From Chiua virens (Eukaryota > Basidiomycota > Agaricomycetes > Boletales > Boletaceae): a stretch of DNA of 48,379 nt. Made by a program: the position numbers and the translations under genes. The DNA lies in the NCBI GenBank assembly GCA_019787685.1, contig JAHNUO010000078.1, positions 1 through 48,379 of the forward strand, read 5' to 3'. Shown in pieces: positions 22,204-33,375 of the stretch. Below the pieces are notes generated by a model. It searched no databases and had not been told where the DNA came from. It saw only the letters and a list, made by a program, of their open reading frames with translations. Every line of letters begins with the position of its first letter. Positions within the stretch are counted from its first letter, which is position 1.

Positions 22204-22453
22204 GACCGATATATGGATGTAGTGCATATCTCGGTGATTTGTACCCATTCGAATTTGTACATACGCGAACATGTATCGTATTTATTAATTTATTTAATCC
22301 ATTATGACATGTACGACGACAGAAAATTATTCATCACGCACAGAAATGGTCATCGTATACCGAGATGTTGACACATGTCGGATATCGGTATTATTTTGGT
22401 TTTATAGCACATATTATTCACCGAGATGTGACGCATTGTCGTATCTCGGTGAT
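22204..22453. repeat. three block-specific palindromes between the BAH-PHD gene and the 1,430-aa gene
   Basis: At about 22204-22238, 22358-22390 (TACCGAGATG / ATATCGGTA) and 22417-22453 (TTCACCGAGATG / TATCTCGGTGA). They lie in the spacer upstream of the BAH-PHD gene and downstream of the next gene, so any promoter or terminator effect could act on either. Confidence 0.85.
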
Positions 22454-22688
22454 CTATCTTATGTGTGGCGTGTTTATTTAGATTGGTGATAGAGGACGAC
22501 AATTGTTTCCGATGGACACAGAGTTGTGTATTTACAAAGTGGTTATGTATGATGCACATGAACACGAGGTTTCTCGATATACTAATCCCATGAGTGAGAT
22601 GATGGATGGATGTGCTGACATGATGGTGAAGGACGAATGTCGGTGAACAAAATGTCAAATATACAATCAATCAAACGTGACGTACTAT

Positions 22689-25600
22689 TCATTGAAAGCG
22701 GCGGCGATTTCTTGAAGGTCCCTCTCCTCGATCACTGACAGGTGATAATACGATCAGATCATCACTTTGTTGCGCTACGTCACGGCGTTTCTTGGAGGAA
22801 TTTCGAGGTGAAGACGGAAGATGAGACCGATCGACATGACCTCGCGTCAAAACCCAATTGGAATTCAACAGCGCCTGGGCGGTATGTTCACCAGCAAGAA
22901 CGACAACGGCATTATACGACCCGTATTTGGTATCGGAAATGAGAGCTTGACGAACATCGTTCCACTTGTCACGGAAGATGTCGGGTGAAAAGCTTTTCAC
23001 GTCTTGGTGCCATCGGACGCCTTTGACGGCCCTAAGAGTGACAGGATATGCGAGACGGAAACGGAGGAGGACATTCGTGACCGAGATGCCCTTGTTTGCT
23101 AACAGGATAGATCGACGGTCAGTGATTGAAGAGAGTCGATGCGAAAACGGACTTACTATGCTTGTCCATGAATGTAGTGAGGATCTTCTTCTGTTCTATG
23201 CTAGGCTGTTGGTTTTGGTGTGCATGCAAAGCTGCAGCCAAAGGTGATCTGTCGTCGAGGATGGCGATGACGAAGGTTGAGACCATGGTGATGAAAGGCT
23301 CGATCTGAGTGGCGCCCTTCTTTTCTGGACGTTCTTCCCATGGAAGGTCTGCGAAGTAGTTTTGGAGATCCGATTTCGTCCAATCAGTTCTAGAAGAGAG
23401 TTTCCTCGGAGGGAATACGTTGGGGACTAAACCTGCGAAGATCAGAGAGATGAAAAGACCGAGGGCATGGATCGGGTTGTTGATTGGATCATAGTTATTT
23501 TCAACCCATGTGTAGACAGAGTTACTGAAATCGCTTGCATGATTGGAAGAAATGGAAGCATGTCGAATTGACCACTCTGAGGGCAAACAGGTCTTATGAA
23601 GGATCTGATGGAAATTTGTGATCCTATATCGACAAGCAGACCAAGAGGAACGTGGATCGTTTCTGGCGATCTGGTCAGAGGAACCCACTATTTCGGCTCG
23701 GCGGGATTCGTCTACGGAAAGATAGCGGGCGTCGTTTGGGACAGAAGGAGGTTCCGCGGATCCGAGAGGTAGCCAGATGGTATGTACGATGGTGGCGGGA
23801 CGACGACCTCTTGTGCCAGCGTTGTCGATGTACTGTGCCCATGGGACGTGATTTATTTTGAGTTTGATCACGATCGATCGCATGTATTCGGCATAGTGAT
23901 CCCTAAGGTCAGTATCTCCGAGCAATGGAGTGAACGACCTTCTTCCTGCGAGACGGGAGAGGATATCGAGTGCAGCGACGACGACGGGCTGAAATATGCC
24001 ACCCTGAATGAATGGTGGCTCGCGACGTTTAAGTGCACCATGTAAGACTTTGGCACAGAAGAAGGATACGGGCTTACCACCTCCTGTGGGAGATTGTAAT
24101 GAGAAAGGTGTTCCATGATCGTTTCTTGCAGGATCGATGGCTTCGAGCAAGCGATGAAATTTGTCTTCTTTCTCATACGAGAGAGGGTATGTCGAAGTAA
24201 GCCACTCTTTGAGTGCGATACGCCTGAATCGAGCTCTTGTTCTGATGACCCGGTCCGTGGAATCCAACATGACAGATATCTCCTTCTCCAGAGCCTGTTT
24301 GATGAAGGTCTTCACGTCCTCCATATAAACACGAAGGGCGATTTCGAACACGTGAGATACGAGCTGTGACGAGAGATCCAACGCGTCGACGCCAATGTCA
24401 CGTGGAATTCGATCCGGATTCAACACAGCATCTTCGATTATGAACTTCGCCATGGAATGCTACAAAGATCATATGTGTCAACACGAGAGTGCGAGTATAT
24501 ATTCACCGAGATTGCGTCTCATGCAAGATCTCGGCAAAATAGAGTTCGAATCAAACACAAAATGAACAGCGGTAATGCTGAACATCTCGTTTGCCGAGAT
24601 ATGACATGGTAGAACATCTCGGTGAACAGGAGCATGGATTTGGTTTGATCGACACACCTGGGCGTGAGTTTGACCATATGTTGATTCTTGTACGCGTAGA
24701 GAACCCATGAGCGGTCGTCTGTTAGGACCTGGAGTGCGAGGCCAACGCGAGGTATCGATCTGGACCTCCTTTTTCTCAAAGAGAGCTGAGTACGAGACAA
24801 TCGTCTTGTTGAGACATGGGACTCCATCGTGTAGGATGCCGAGCGAAAGGAAAAATGGAAGCATCAGATGTCTGGAGATGACCTTTGCGGATCCAGTATG
24901 AGCATAGTTGAGGGTACGCTCGAGCATAGACATGAATTCGACGTGGTAGCAGTCGACCTGCTTCCCCAAGTGAAGATTGTTCTTCTCTTGATTCCACAGA
25001 GTTTCTATGAGGGAGGTGATAGGATAGGTCGTCCAGTTGAATATGTTGGGGATGACCTAGATAAAAACAGCGCAAGCAAACGATACACATGATGAAGGAC
25101 CAGTATCTGAGTCGCACGTACCTCTGGTGAAAACGGCTGCACGCATGCTTTGATGGGATCGATGACAGTAGGATGAGCGATCCATCGACAGATCTTGTGC
25201 ACGATTTCATCATAGATCGTTCTGAGCATGATGGGAAGGGGGACAGATCGCAGTTGGTGCTACTGGTTGTAGACTAGGAATTAAAAGCGATGACTCACCC
25301 GCCATTGCGATGCTCCTCCCTCAGACGGTGAACGTCGATAGTAAAAGTGTGCTCAAATCTGAGAGCCTGTGGTTGATCATCACCTCTGACAGCGTTCGAG
25401 AAACGTTGGTGAGGAAGACCATCATCGCAATGTCGCTTCCGCTGTTCGAACCTACGCTTAGAGGCGACGGTGTTGGCGGTGGTTCCGGAGAGGACAGAGG
25501 TAGCTAGACCAAGCTGAACGTAATGGAAACGGGCCTGATCGCGAACGCGGTGGGATATCGCGTTGTAGATCTGTGTGTGTGTTCCACGCAGGACGGGAGA

Positions 25601-27595
25601 GCCACGCTGAATGTCGTTGTCGTCATTTTCTCCGAGTGGTTCTGGAGCTTCCAGGTCGATGGGAGGGGTTAATAGCGCGTTGACGTCTCGCAAGACATGT
25701 TCGAGAGGTTGAGCGAGGCGTCGGGCCTGGATATTTCCATATGTCTTGGTGAAAGCAAGGGGGTAGGCTTGGTAGGTGTTTCGGTCTGCGTCATCAGGTG
25801 GGAACAAGGCATCGATCTTGGTGAGGTCGGAGAGTGCGCCGGACTGGGTGAAGGCGTGTGGAATTCTTCTTCAGACTCTAAAACCATCCTTGTCGAAGAC
25901 AGGACGTTCATGACCGTCATGCATCCTTCTGAGATTGACTCGAACGCGATTTGGATCGCTAGCAGGGAGGTCATAAAGCTCTCCATGAAGACGGTGGAGG
26001 TTTTGGGGAGAGAGATTGGTCCAATCTTGGACACGCCTGAAACTAGAAAGAAAATGTATGTTAGGGGTTGAAGTTTAGTCATACTGGGTGAGACCGACAG
26101 GATGTGATGAGCTATGGAGATGGACATGAGTCTAATGTTGGCCATGTCCCTATCCATGTTCCAAGATTGGCGTTCTTGTTCTACGGTCCTAGCGCGGTGA
26201 AAAGAACATATGGGTTGATTTTGACCGTACTTCATGGTGAGAGCGACAGGAGAATTGTTGTCGATGAAAGAGGACAAGCCTTGTTTCCAAGAATTGGGAG
26301 CAGCGTCGACCCAGGGTTGCCATTGTGTTCGCAGAAGCGTCCCTGAGAGTGAGTTGGAAGGTCCTATTTCTTTCGTCAAGGCGGCCCCTGTCAAGAAGGA
26401 AGAAGAAGACATGTCAGGAAAGGAAGTTGAGGTAGAAAAAGAGGTAGAAAAAGAAAAGAAAATCACTAACATGACGTTGGTAGCACGATTGACGGATTGG
26501 AATGAGATGGGATCCGGATATTCTTCGTTACAGTGGACGTCCTGAAAACGTAAAGTAGTGAAGAGGGAAGCGAAGAACATAACGACCATGTATGCATGAT
26601 TGACAGAGAGGGAGGAGGAGGTAGTGCCATGGACAGGACTCATGTCGAGAGGAGCCTGAGGAACATGAGGGTCAGGATGATCGGGTGGAGCAGGGTGATT
26701 GAGGAGAGAATTTGGGACGAAAGCCAACCATATTTCTTCTTGGCCCCTGGCACCGATGTACATCATTCTGCCTGTGGTGGAAAAGGGGAGTTGAGTGTGA
26801 GTGTCAGGCCAAAGCTTGAACAAACGGGCGAAAGTGAACTGGATGTGCCAAGTGTGATCTTGTGCTAGGAGGGGATTGGGAAGGATGGCGTCGAGACCAA
26901 GCCTAGAACCTAGATATAGGGAGAAGTCAATGAAGTGACCGTCGAAGAAAGGGACGACATCAAGATCGTTGACGTCGACGAGAAAGTGAGGGTCTATGGT
27001 GATGGACCGGCGTGATTGAAGAAGGTGGATGGCGTGAAGAGTGTTGCCATGATCAAAGTAGCGCTTCAAAGTGGAAAGAGGGACGTGCTGAATACGGGTT
27101 GCACGAAATTGAGCATCATAGTCGGGGTTATTGTGATCTGGACGAGTTGTACGCATGATGGCGTCGTTGATGTCATGCTGGTCATAGGTGTCGGTAGCGA
27201 AGAGATGAAGGGGGACATGGGCGATATTGAAAGGGCCAAGAGTGGTGTCAGAGTCGGGATCATGATGAAGGAGAGGGTCATGAAGCTGAGTGGGCGGGTT
27301 AGGATGAGAGTCAGAGTCGTCGGGAGAGTCAGAGTGGGAGTCGGAGGACGAGAGAGAATATGGACTGGAGAAAGAGAGAAAGGGAAATCAGCATGTGATA
27401 AAGAGAAATGGAAGACAAAGACGAAGACGAATAGAAATATAAAAAGGGAAAGAAGACGAACTATAAGTGTTGATTCTGGGAAGGACGAGGGAGAGAGTTT
27501 GGATCAGAACGATGGTTTGGATGAGGAAGGGGAGAGATGGAGTTGACGAAATGGAAACGGCGAGGATTGAGGTGGTTGAGAGCGTTGTTAGACAT
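22689..27595 (-). CDS. 1,430-aa protein of unknown function
   Basis: Eight exons (27595-27462, 27364-26085, 26036-25915, 25843-25299, 25221-25122, 25056-24658, 24459-23157, 23098-22689). All phases close; the donor at 25914 is weak. Not assigned to a named family. Features: a Ser/Asp-rich N-terminus; an aromatic-rich region with FFDGHFIDFSLYLG and LPFSTTGRMMYIGARGQEEI; a moderately hydrophobic stretch (NVMLVIFFSF); then DAAPNSWKQGL, SPVALTMKYGQNQPI and EVQIDTSRWPR; a long alpha-helical second half; and a C-terminus with SSKKRRD (nuclear-signal-like) and DDLIVLS (SUMO-interacting-motif-like). Similar GRMM.IG / WLAFVP proteins are, from memory, widespread hypothetical proteins in Agaricomycetes. 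It is co-oriented with three other genes of the block. One intron (24657-24460) is enlarged by two palindromes. Confidence 0.7.
24503..24626. repeat. two palindromes inside an intron of the 1,430-aa gene
   Basis: 24503-24536 (TTCACCGAGAT / AAGATCTCGGC) and 24592-24626 (TGCCGAGAT / ACATCTCGGTGA), with ATG-containing loops. They fill the 198-nt intron 24657-24460, whose sibling introns are 48-97 nt. Confidence 0.88.
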
Positions 27596-28200
27596 GGGGA
27601 GAGATTTCGAAAGGAAAAAAGAGGACGGATAAAAACGGAATTTGAAAAGCGAGCTTGAAGGTAAAAGACAACGAGGAGGATGCGGGTAAGGGGGGTGGCA
27701 CGGGCGGACGGGGGTGGCACTGGAAGGGTCGAGTGAACGGAAGAGGAAATAAAAGGGTGTCGGGTGTGGGGGAAGTCAGGGAAGGCGGAGGGAAGGAGAA
27801 CGAGAAGAATTGAATTGAACTGACCTTGAAGTTCAAGGCACTAGTACAAAGTGCTAGCGGAAGATCGGAATGCCTGAGAACGAAGACTGCAAGGGAAGGA
27901 CTGTTGGTGGGGGTCACTCGGTGAGCGAGTCTGGAACAGGTTGAGATCGGGAAAGGGAATTGAATGGAATGATACGATGGGTTAGAATAGAGAACAAACC
28001 AGAGTGTCACGGTCTTCAATGATGTGATGGCAGTGGAGGAACTTGGCAACAAAGAGTATATATTTTTTGAAATATGGAGGGATAACGGCGAGGGTCGAAT
28101 ACAATTACACTAACGTCGAAAATGAAGGATGGGGGTGAAGGGATGAAAGAGAGACGTTGAAGCTGAATGAAAAAAGAAAGGATGTACTGTGAGGGGTTAA
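27596..28200. other. spacer between the 1,430-aa gene and the ParB-like gene
   Basis: The putative promoter region of the 1,430-aa gene and 3' flank of the ParB-like gene. Pyrimidine-rich on the minus strand near the start codon. It is the only intergenic spacer of the block in which I see no copy of the palindrome. Confidence 0.5.
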
Positions 28201-31200
28201 TCAGGCGTAGCTCAAAGAGTCCATTGTGAGATCATCAAGATCGTCGTCGTCACGACCATCGGTGTCCATGTCGACGTCATTGTCGTCGACGTCGCTGGCA
28301 TGGAGATAAGTCTGTTTCTTCTTACCTTCAGACTTCGACATGGCAGCGATGGACTTTGATGTGGAACGGGTTGTGCGAGGAGCGACGGTGACGCGAGAGC
28401 GTTTAGTGACGGAAGGGGCGCGTTCGGCTGCAAAGACGAGAAGGGACACGCGTGAGATAGAGGATGGAATGAATGGAAAGATGAAAGGAAATACTGACGA
28501 GATACGAGGACGCTGGAAGTGGGGGACATAGGAGAACGCTTGTTTGCGGAGGAATCGTTCTTGTCAGTGTGTTTGATTAGAGACGACGAACTTGAAGAAT
28601 CGGCGTGGATGGAGGGACCGGGAACAGGATCGGACGGAGGAGGGATAACTGGGAGAAGGATGAATGTGGTACGGAAACGGACAGAAAAGGACACGAACGA
28701 TCATCGTGCATGGGAACGTCAACTGAAGAGGAAATGGGTTAGCTTTACAGTCGAAAAAGAAGAAGAAAACAAATGAATGTATTGATCTGAACCAAAAGAA
28801 TGATAGAACGAAGGATGAATTGACCGATATCGGTGAATATGTCGAATATCGGTGAAACAAAGCACAAATATCGACGGAAGAAACACGAAAGAGTGAGACG
28901 AGACATATTAAACATGAAACGATACAATCGTGAATTATAGTCGAGTAATGTGCCGAGATCCGCACAACAGCGTGATGTCAGTGAAATGACGAAGACAAAC
29001 ACAACACGTACCTTGATGATGGACCGACTGTGTAGGGACCAAGTCTTCGCCGCCGCCGACACCCATGACTTTGAAACGCTGACTGAAGTCGGTGTCGAAC
29101 GGGTTTCCGATCGACGATTGCGAGTCTTGTGAGGAAAGAGTTTTACTCTGAGATCCACTTTGCGTGCACTCGTTAGTGGGAGGATCGAAGGACGATGCGG
29201 TGTTTGTGACGGTGTTGGAAGTGTGCGTGGAATTAGTTTTCGGGTTCGATTCGAGAGCAACAGAAGGACCTGTATATTGTGTAACGTTTGATGTTGTAAA
29301 TATGAAGATATGGATTAAACTTACCTAGTGTCGATTCAGATCGAACGGCGTGATCAGTACCGGTAGATGAGACAAGAAATCCGCGACTCTTGAGAACTCG
29401 ATCATTGTCAGAACCTGAAAACAAGCATTGCGTGGAAAGAGACAAGGTGTGAGTGATCTCTTTGTCGTCGTGAGTAACGATGAGATTCTCCAAGAGGATA
29501 TCTTCGTCCGTCGGAATAGATGTAGTATTGTTGATGAGATGTTCAAGTTCGACGTCCTGTTCGCGATTCGCGTATGCACTGAAAGAAAGAAACTGCGATT
29601 TAAGGGTAGTTAGAATGATGTTGAATCAATATGATGGCGCATAGTACGAAAGGAAAATAGAGAGTACCTTGGCTAGCGTCTTCACAGCGGGATATATTTC
29701 AGAGCGAATGGTACGCTGTTTGTTCATTGCATCGGGGTCGACAGGATCCAACGCAGATGGGCAAGACTGTATGGCATGGATAACTTTCTTGATGTCGTCG
29801 ACGTCCTTTCTCTTTTGAACAGTGATGGACATCCGCTTGTTTTCGGCTTGAATGTCGAAATTAGTTTTTAGTGCGCGAGAGGTGTTGATGTCGATTCTGT
29901 CCGGCCATGTGAGTTTGTTCCCCTGGAGTTCGTCATCTGGTGCGGATGGACGACCTCTGTTCTTCGACATCATCGGGGAAACGACGGACTCCAAGAGTGA
30001 ACGGATGTGTGCGGAGCCGCTGTCAGAATTGGACAACAGAGCGAGACGATACCTGTAGACGGTACAGTATTCGACGATGGCGGCAGCGATCGTCTCCTTT
30101 CGAAATCTTGATTCGCTCCCTCCGGACGTGCTCCCCCATTGCATCGTGTGGAAATCGAGGAGAGTGGAGATGCGAAGGAATCCGGTGGGTTCTTTGTTGA
30201 ATTGAACGGTCTTGGTCCATCTCTCCATCCATCCTTTATCGACGACAGGCTTCCATTTAGATTTGATAACATCTTTCGCAAAGTTATCAAAAACGACAAT
30301 CTCGGATCGTAATTCCTTTTGAAGAAAGAGTTCTGCGTGTGATAGTAGATATGTCATTGTATAGAAATGAATGTAATATGCGACATACCGTCTGTGTCGC
30401 TTGATTCCCTATCGAATACGATGAGTTGATTCGAAAGGAGCTTTGGTACCTTGATGTTCGTGATCAACTTGTTGTCTTCTTCAATGAGCATGTATTCTTT
30501 AACGGAACGAGATGTGTCTGGACGAATGGGAATATTTGCGTTCAACAGCTCCTCCTCCATGCGCAAGAGTGAACCGAATTCTTGGATTAACGTCCAAATC
30601 GTCTATAATAGAAATTGTAACGGACATGAAGAATATAATCACGTTCGATTTACTCACTGCTTGGAATGCGTCGTTCAAGTGAATTGATCTCACATCTTGA
30701 TGAGCATAGAACGCTCTGACCAGATCAGCGGTCGGTGATCCGATCTTCCAAATCCCGCCGATAATCTTGTGGATATAAACGAGAGGGCTGTACCACGACG
30801 AGATCTAGATGTTTTTGTTAGAGGAAAGAACGAAACGAAGGTTAAACGACGAAGAAAGTATACGTGTATTCACCGAGATATCGACATATGATCGATCTCG
30901 GCGATCAAGACACAATTAACGATGCAAGACGAGAAACACAACAGATTAGGTCGTATCTGCGTGAAATAAACGTTTGTATTCACCGAGATATCGAATCATG
31001 TTCGATCTCGGTGATTAAGACACAATTAACGATGTAAGACGAGAAACACAACAGACGTAGACGTATAGGTCGTATCTGCGTGAAACAAACGTCTGTATTC
31101 ACCGAGATATCGAATCATGTGCGATCTCGGCGATTAAAATGCAATAAACAATGATCGGATGGGAAACACAAGACAGACATCGACGTATACGTCGTATCTG

Positions 31201-32929
31201 CGCGAAATAGATATGTATATTCACCGAGATATCGAACCATGTCCGATCTCGGTGATCTCGATGAAACGATGCTAATGAATAGTTACGCACCTCCAGCAAC
31301 GTCTTCGGAACACGTTTCAATTGCTGTTCCATTGAATCCCATACAGACGCGGACATGAATGGGAGGTATTCGTGAATCGGATTGATGTCTCGGCATTGAA
31401 GAACAAGTTTCGCTTTGGAGGAGCAGTCTTTCCATGCTCGCTGGACGTCTCCGTTCAAGCTGTCCATGAGATCGTCGTCAGTCATCTCAGACAGAATGTC
31501 GTCCAGCTTCGCGACGACCGCCTCAGCATATTCCTCGTAGGGGTCCGACCACTCTCCACACGGCGTCCCGAAGAATTTCCATAGGTCGTTTTTTCCTAGC
31601 GTATTCACGTAGATCGTATCCAGCTCGTACCTAACTTTGTCGTTGACAGCCTCTTTCACAGGCTTCTTGTCCAACGAAAGACGTTCGATACACTGGTTGA
31701 GATAAAATCGCGATTCTTCGGCGGTCCTCTGATTCGACGCTTGATTGTGGTCTAGTATCCGCATGTGCCTCTCAACTTCGGACGCGTTCCATTCGACCGT
31801 GTTGAAACACATTTGAAGTCGATGTTCGAGTGAGATCGCCAGCGCAGCTAAGAGCTGTGGAACATGGGTTCGCCGTTACGATCAATATACAATCGACCAC
31901 TCACCCCGCCGTGTTCAGATAGTAGCTGCTGCGTCAGTTTGCTGATCTTGAATATGTCCGAATGAATGTAGTGCGTCGACGGGATGTCGACGATCGTTTC
32001 CATGAGCTTCCAGATGAAATCTTGCTGAAGCAGACTCCGAATCTTGTATTGCTGGGACTGAGAGCGAGAGCCCGTCTTCACATGACAATCACGCCAGGTT
32101 TCGTTGTTGATCTTCATCATCCGGAACGTCTGCACGATACCTTCTTCAGCCGTCTCTGCGTACGAATATAATCTGAGATTTGTCGACAAATGCATGCCGA
32201 GTCGTTGATTCACTTTCGCTACATGCTGGCTCGTCAGATATATCCGACGTTCATACAACGTAACCACTCACCTTGATCGTACACAGCGACGATCCACATT
32301 CCATGCAGGTTTACCATAGCCTGGTTGATCTCATATTTCACTTGCGCTTCCTGAATCTCTTCTTCCGACGCAGGATCGTTCTTACGGTTCTTCAGTTCCT
32401 GCCAGATCGCCCGAGTCTTCCTCGTCAGCATCTCCCTTTGTTTCACCCACTCGCCCAATGCCGCACGACGGTGTCGTCCACCTGCAGCAATGATGTCGTT
32501 ACTTGTCTCTCCGTCGTCGTCCCAGGTCAGCCTTAACATTGATAGGTGGGATCCATGGCGATCGATCGAGTCGATCGCGATGTCTTTTTTCAACGTCGAT
32601 GTGTCGACAACGTCAGAGGGAAGTATTATCGGAATGGCGGACCTGATCGAGAATCGATCAAGTCCGTTGTTGTTGAACGAATCCAGTAGGTTGCGCATTT
32701 CCCCATTGTTGAGGGGACGCGGATTGTACGATCCGAACGTAAAGTGTCGCTCCAGCAGATCCGTGCGCGCGTAACCCAAGAATGCGTGTCGACCTTGCTC
32801 CTCCAGATCGTAGTACTCTTCTAACGTCGTGTCCAGCCCAGTCGCCTCCGACGCAGTAACATTGACCGCCGCTTTCTTCTTCCGCGTAACTTTGTCCACG
32901 TCTTTCTGTTTTCCTTTAGAGCCTGACAT
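28201..32929 (-). CDS. 1,154-aa protein with a ParB-like N-terminal domain
   Basis: Ten exons (32929-32272, 32218-31905, 31854-31291, 30804-30658, 30602-30389, 30332-29668, 29592-29325, 29269-29012, 28648-28499, 28427-28201) close in phase. Residues about 60-165 look like a ParB/sulfiredoxin-fold domain: HFTFGSYNPRPL, FSIRSAIPIILPSDVV, then IIAAGGRHRRAALGEW, where GGRHRRAA (150-157) matches the G-x-x-R-x-x-A box of ParB-type proteins. In bacteria this fold binds DNA sites and CTP or forms nucleases; eukaryotic use is rare, so the role here is open. The middle (about 180-850) is helical, without known motifs. The last 300 residues are Ser/Thr/Asp-rich, basic then acidic (DDDDLDDLTMD), as in nuclear proteins. 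Two introns (31290-30805, 29011-28649) are enlarged and contain the block's palindromes. Confidence 0.75.
28822..28855. repeat. palindrome inside the last long intron of the ParB-like gene
   Basis: GACCGATATCGGTGA followed by ATATCGGTGA: a compact, overlapping version of the repeat, within the 363-nt intron 29011-28649. A lone half-site GCCGAGATC lies near 28955. Confidence 0.75.
30869..31255. repeat. four tandem palindrome units in an intron of the ParB-like gene
   Basis: Units of about 110-121 bp, each led by the palindrome (30869-30905, 30979-31015, 31098-31134, 31220-31255): arms TTCACCGAGATATCGA and CGATCTCGG(T/C)GA around CATG-like centres. The linkers share GACACAATTAACGATG, GACGAGAAACACAACAGA and GTCGTATCTGCGTGAAA-like blocks. 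They make up most of the 486-nt intron 31290-30805. Confidence 0.95.
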
Positions 32930-33183
32930 TTTGACCGATTGATCGTCGAATATTGAGAATATTGAAATGAAATGGTGGTGGTTATGTCGAACAGAAATAG
33001 AATCGCCCACAAAACTGTAGTCTCCTCATCACGTGTGATACAACGATCACGTGTACATCATTTTTGGAACGAAAAACTATACCGTATCTGACTTGAATAT
33101 TATACTGGCATCGTACATGTTGTAGATATATTATCGGATCATTTGTATCGTACACGTGGATCATTGATCGGATCAGACTCAAA

Positions 33184-33348
33184 TTCGCCGAGATCGACAT
33201 CATGTGACGATATCGGTCACCAAACTCGATTATTTTCTCACACAACTACATCCCGAGAGTTGACATGTCATTCATGGTCGCTAACATCCCTGTCGATTAT
33301 ACTGCATGAAATCGCCGATATACGACGTGTTTCCACATCTCGGTGAAT
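33184..33348. repeat. two palindromes between the ParB-like and RING genes
   Basis: 33184-33221 (TTCGCCGAGAT / CGATATCGGTCA, loop with CATG) and 33311-33348 (ATCGCCGATAT / ACATCTCGGTGAAT). They lie in the 446-bp spacer upstream of the ParB-like start and downstream of the RING stop. Confidence 0.85.
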
Positions 33349-33375
33349 ACGCACACCACACCACAAAACTCTTCT

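Noticed and set aside
24030..24120. SPTGGGKP in the 1,430-aa protein as a Walker A motif
   Set aside because: The position after Lys is Pro rather than Ser/Thr, and no Walker B or helicase motifs accompany it.
24519..24827. Alternative reading frame with VGLALQVLTDDRSW in the sixth exon of the 1,430-aa gene
   Set aside because: Splicing it to the next exon leads to an immediate stop; the other frame closes in phase on both sides.
26388..26470. Possible intron GTTAGT..GACAG in the 1,430-aa gene
   Set aside because: The flanking exons are in the same frame and this excision would shift the phase; the stretch reads through as a hydrophobic segment.
30869..31255. CRISPR-like array (four repeats, regular spacing)
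   Set aside because: The spacers are also conserved between units and the repeats lie in a eukaryotic intron; this is a tandem repeat.
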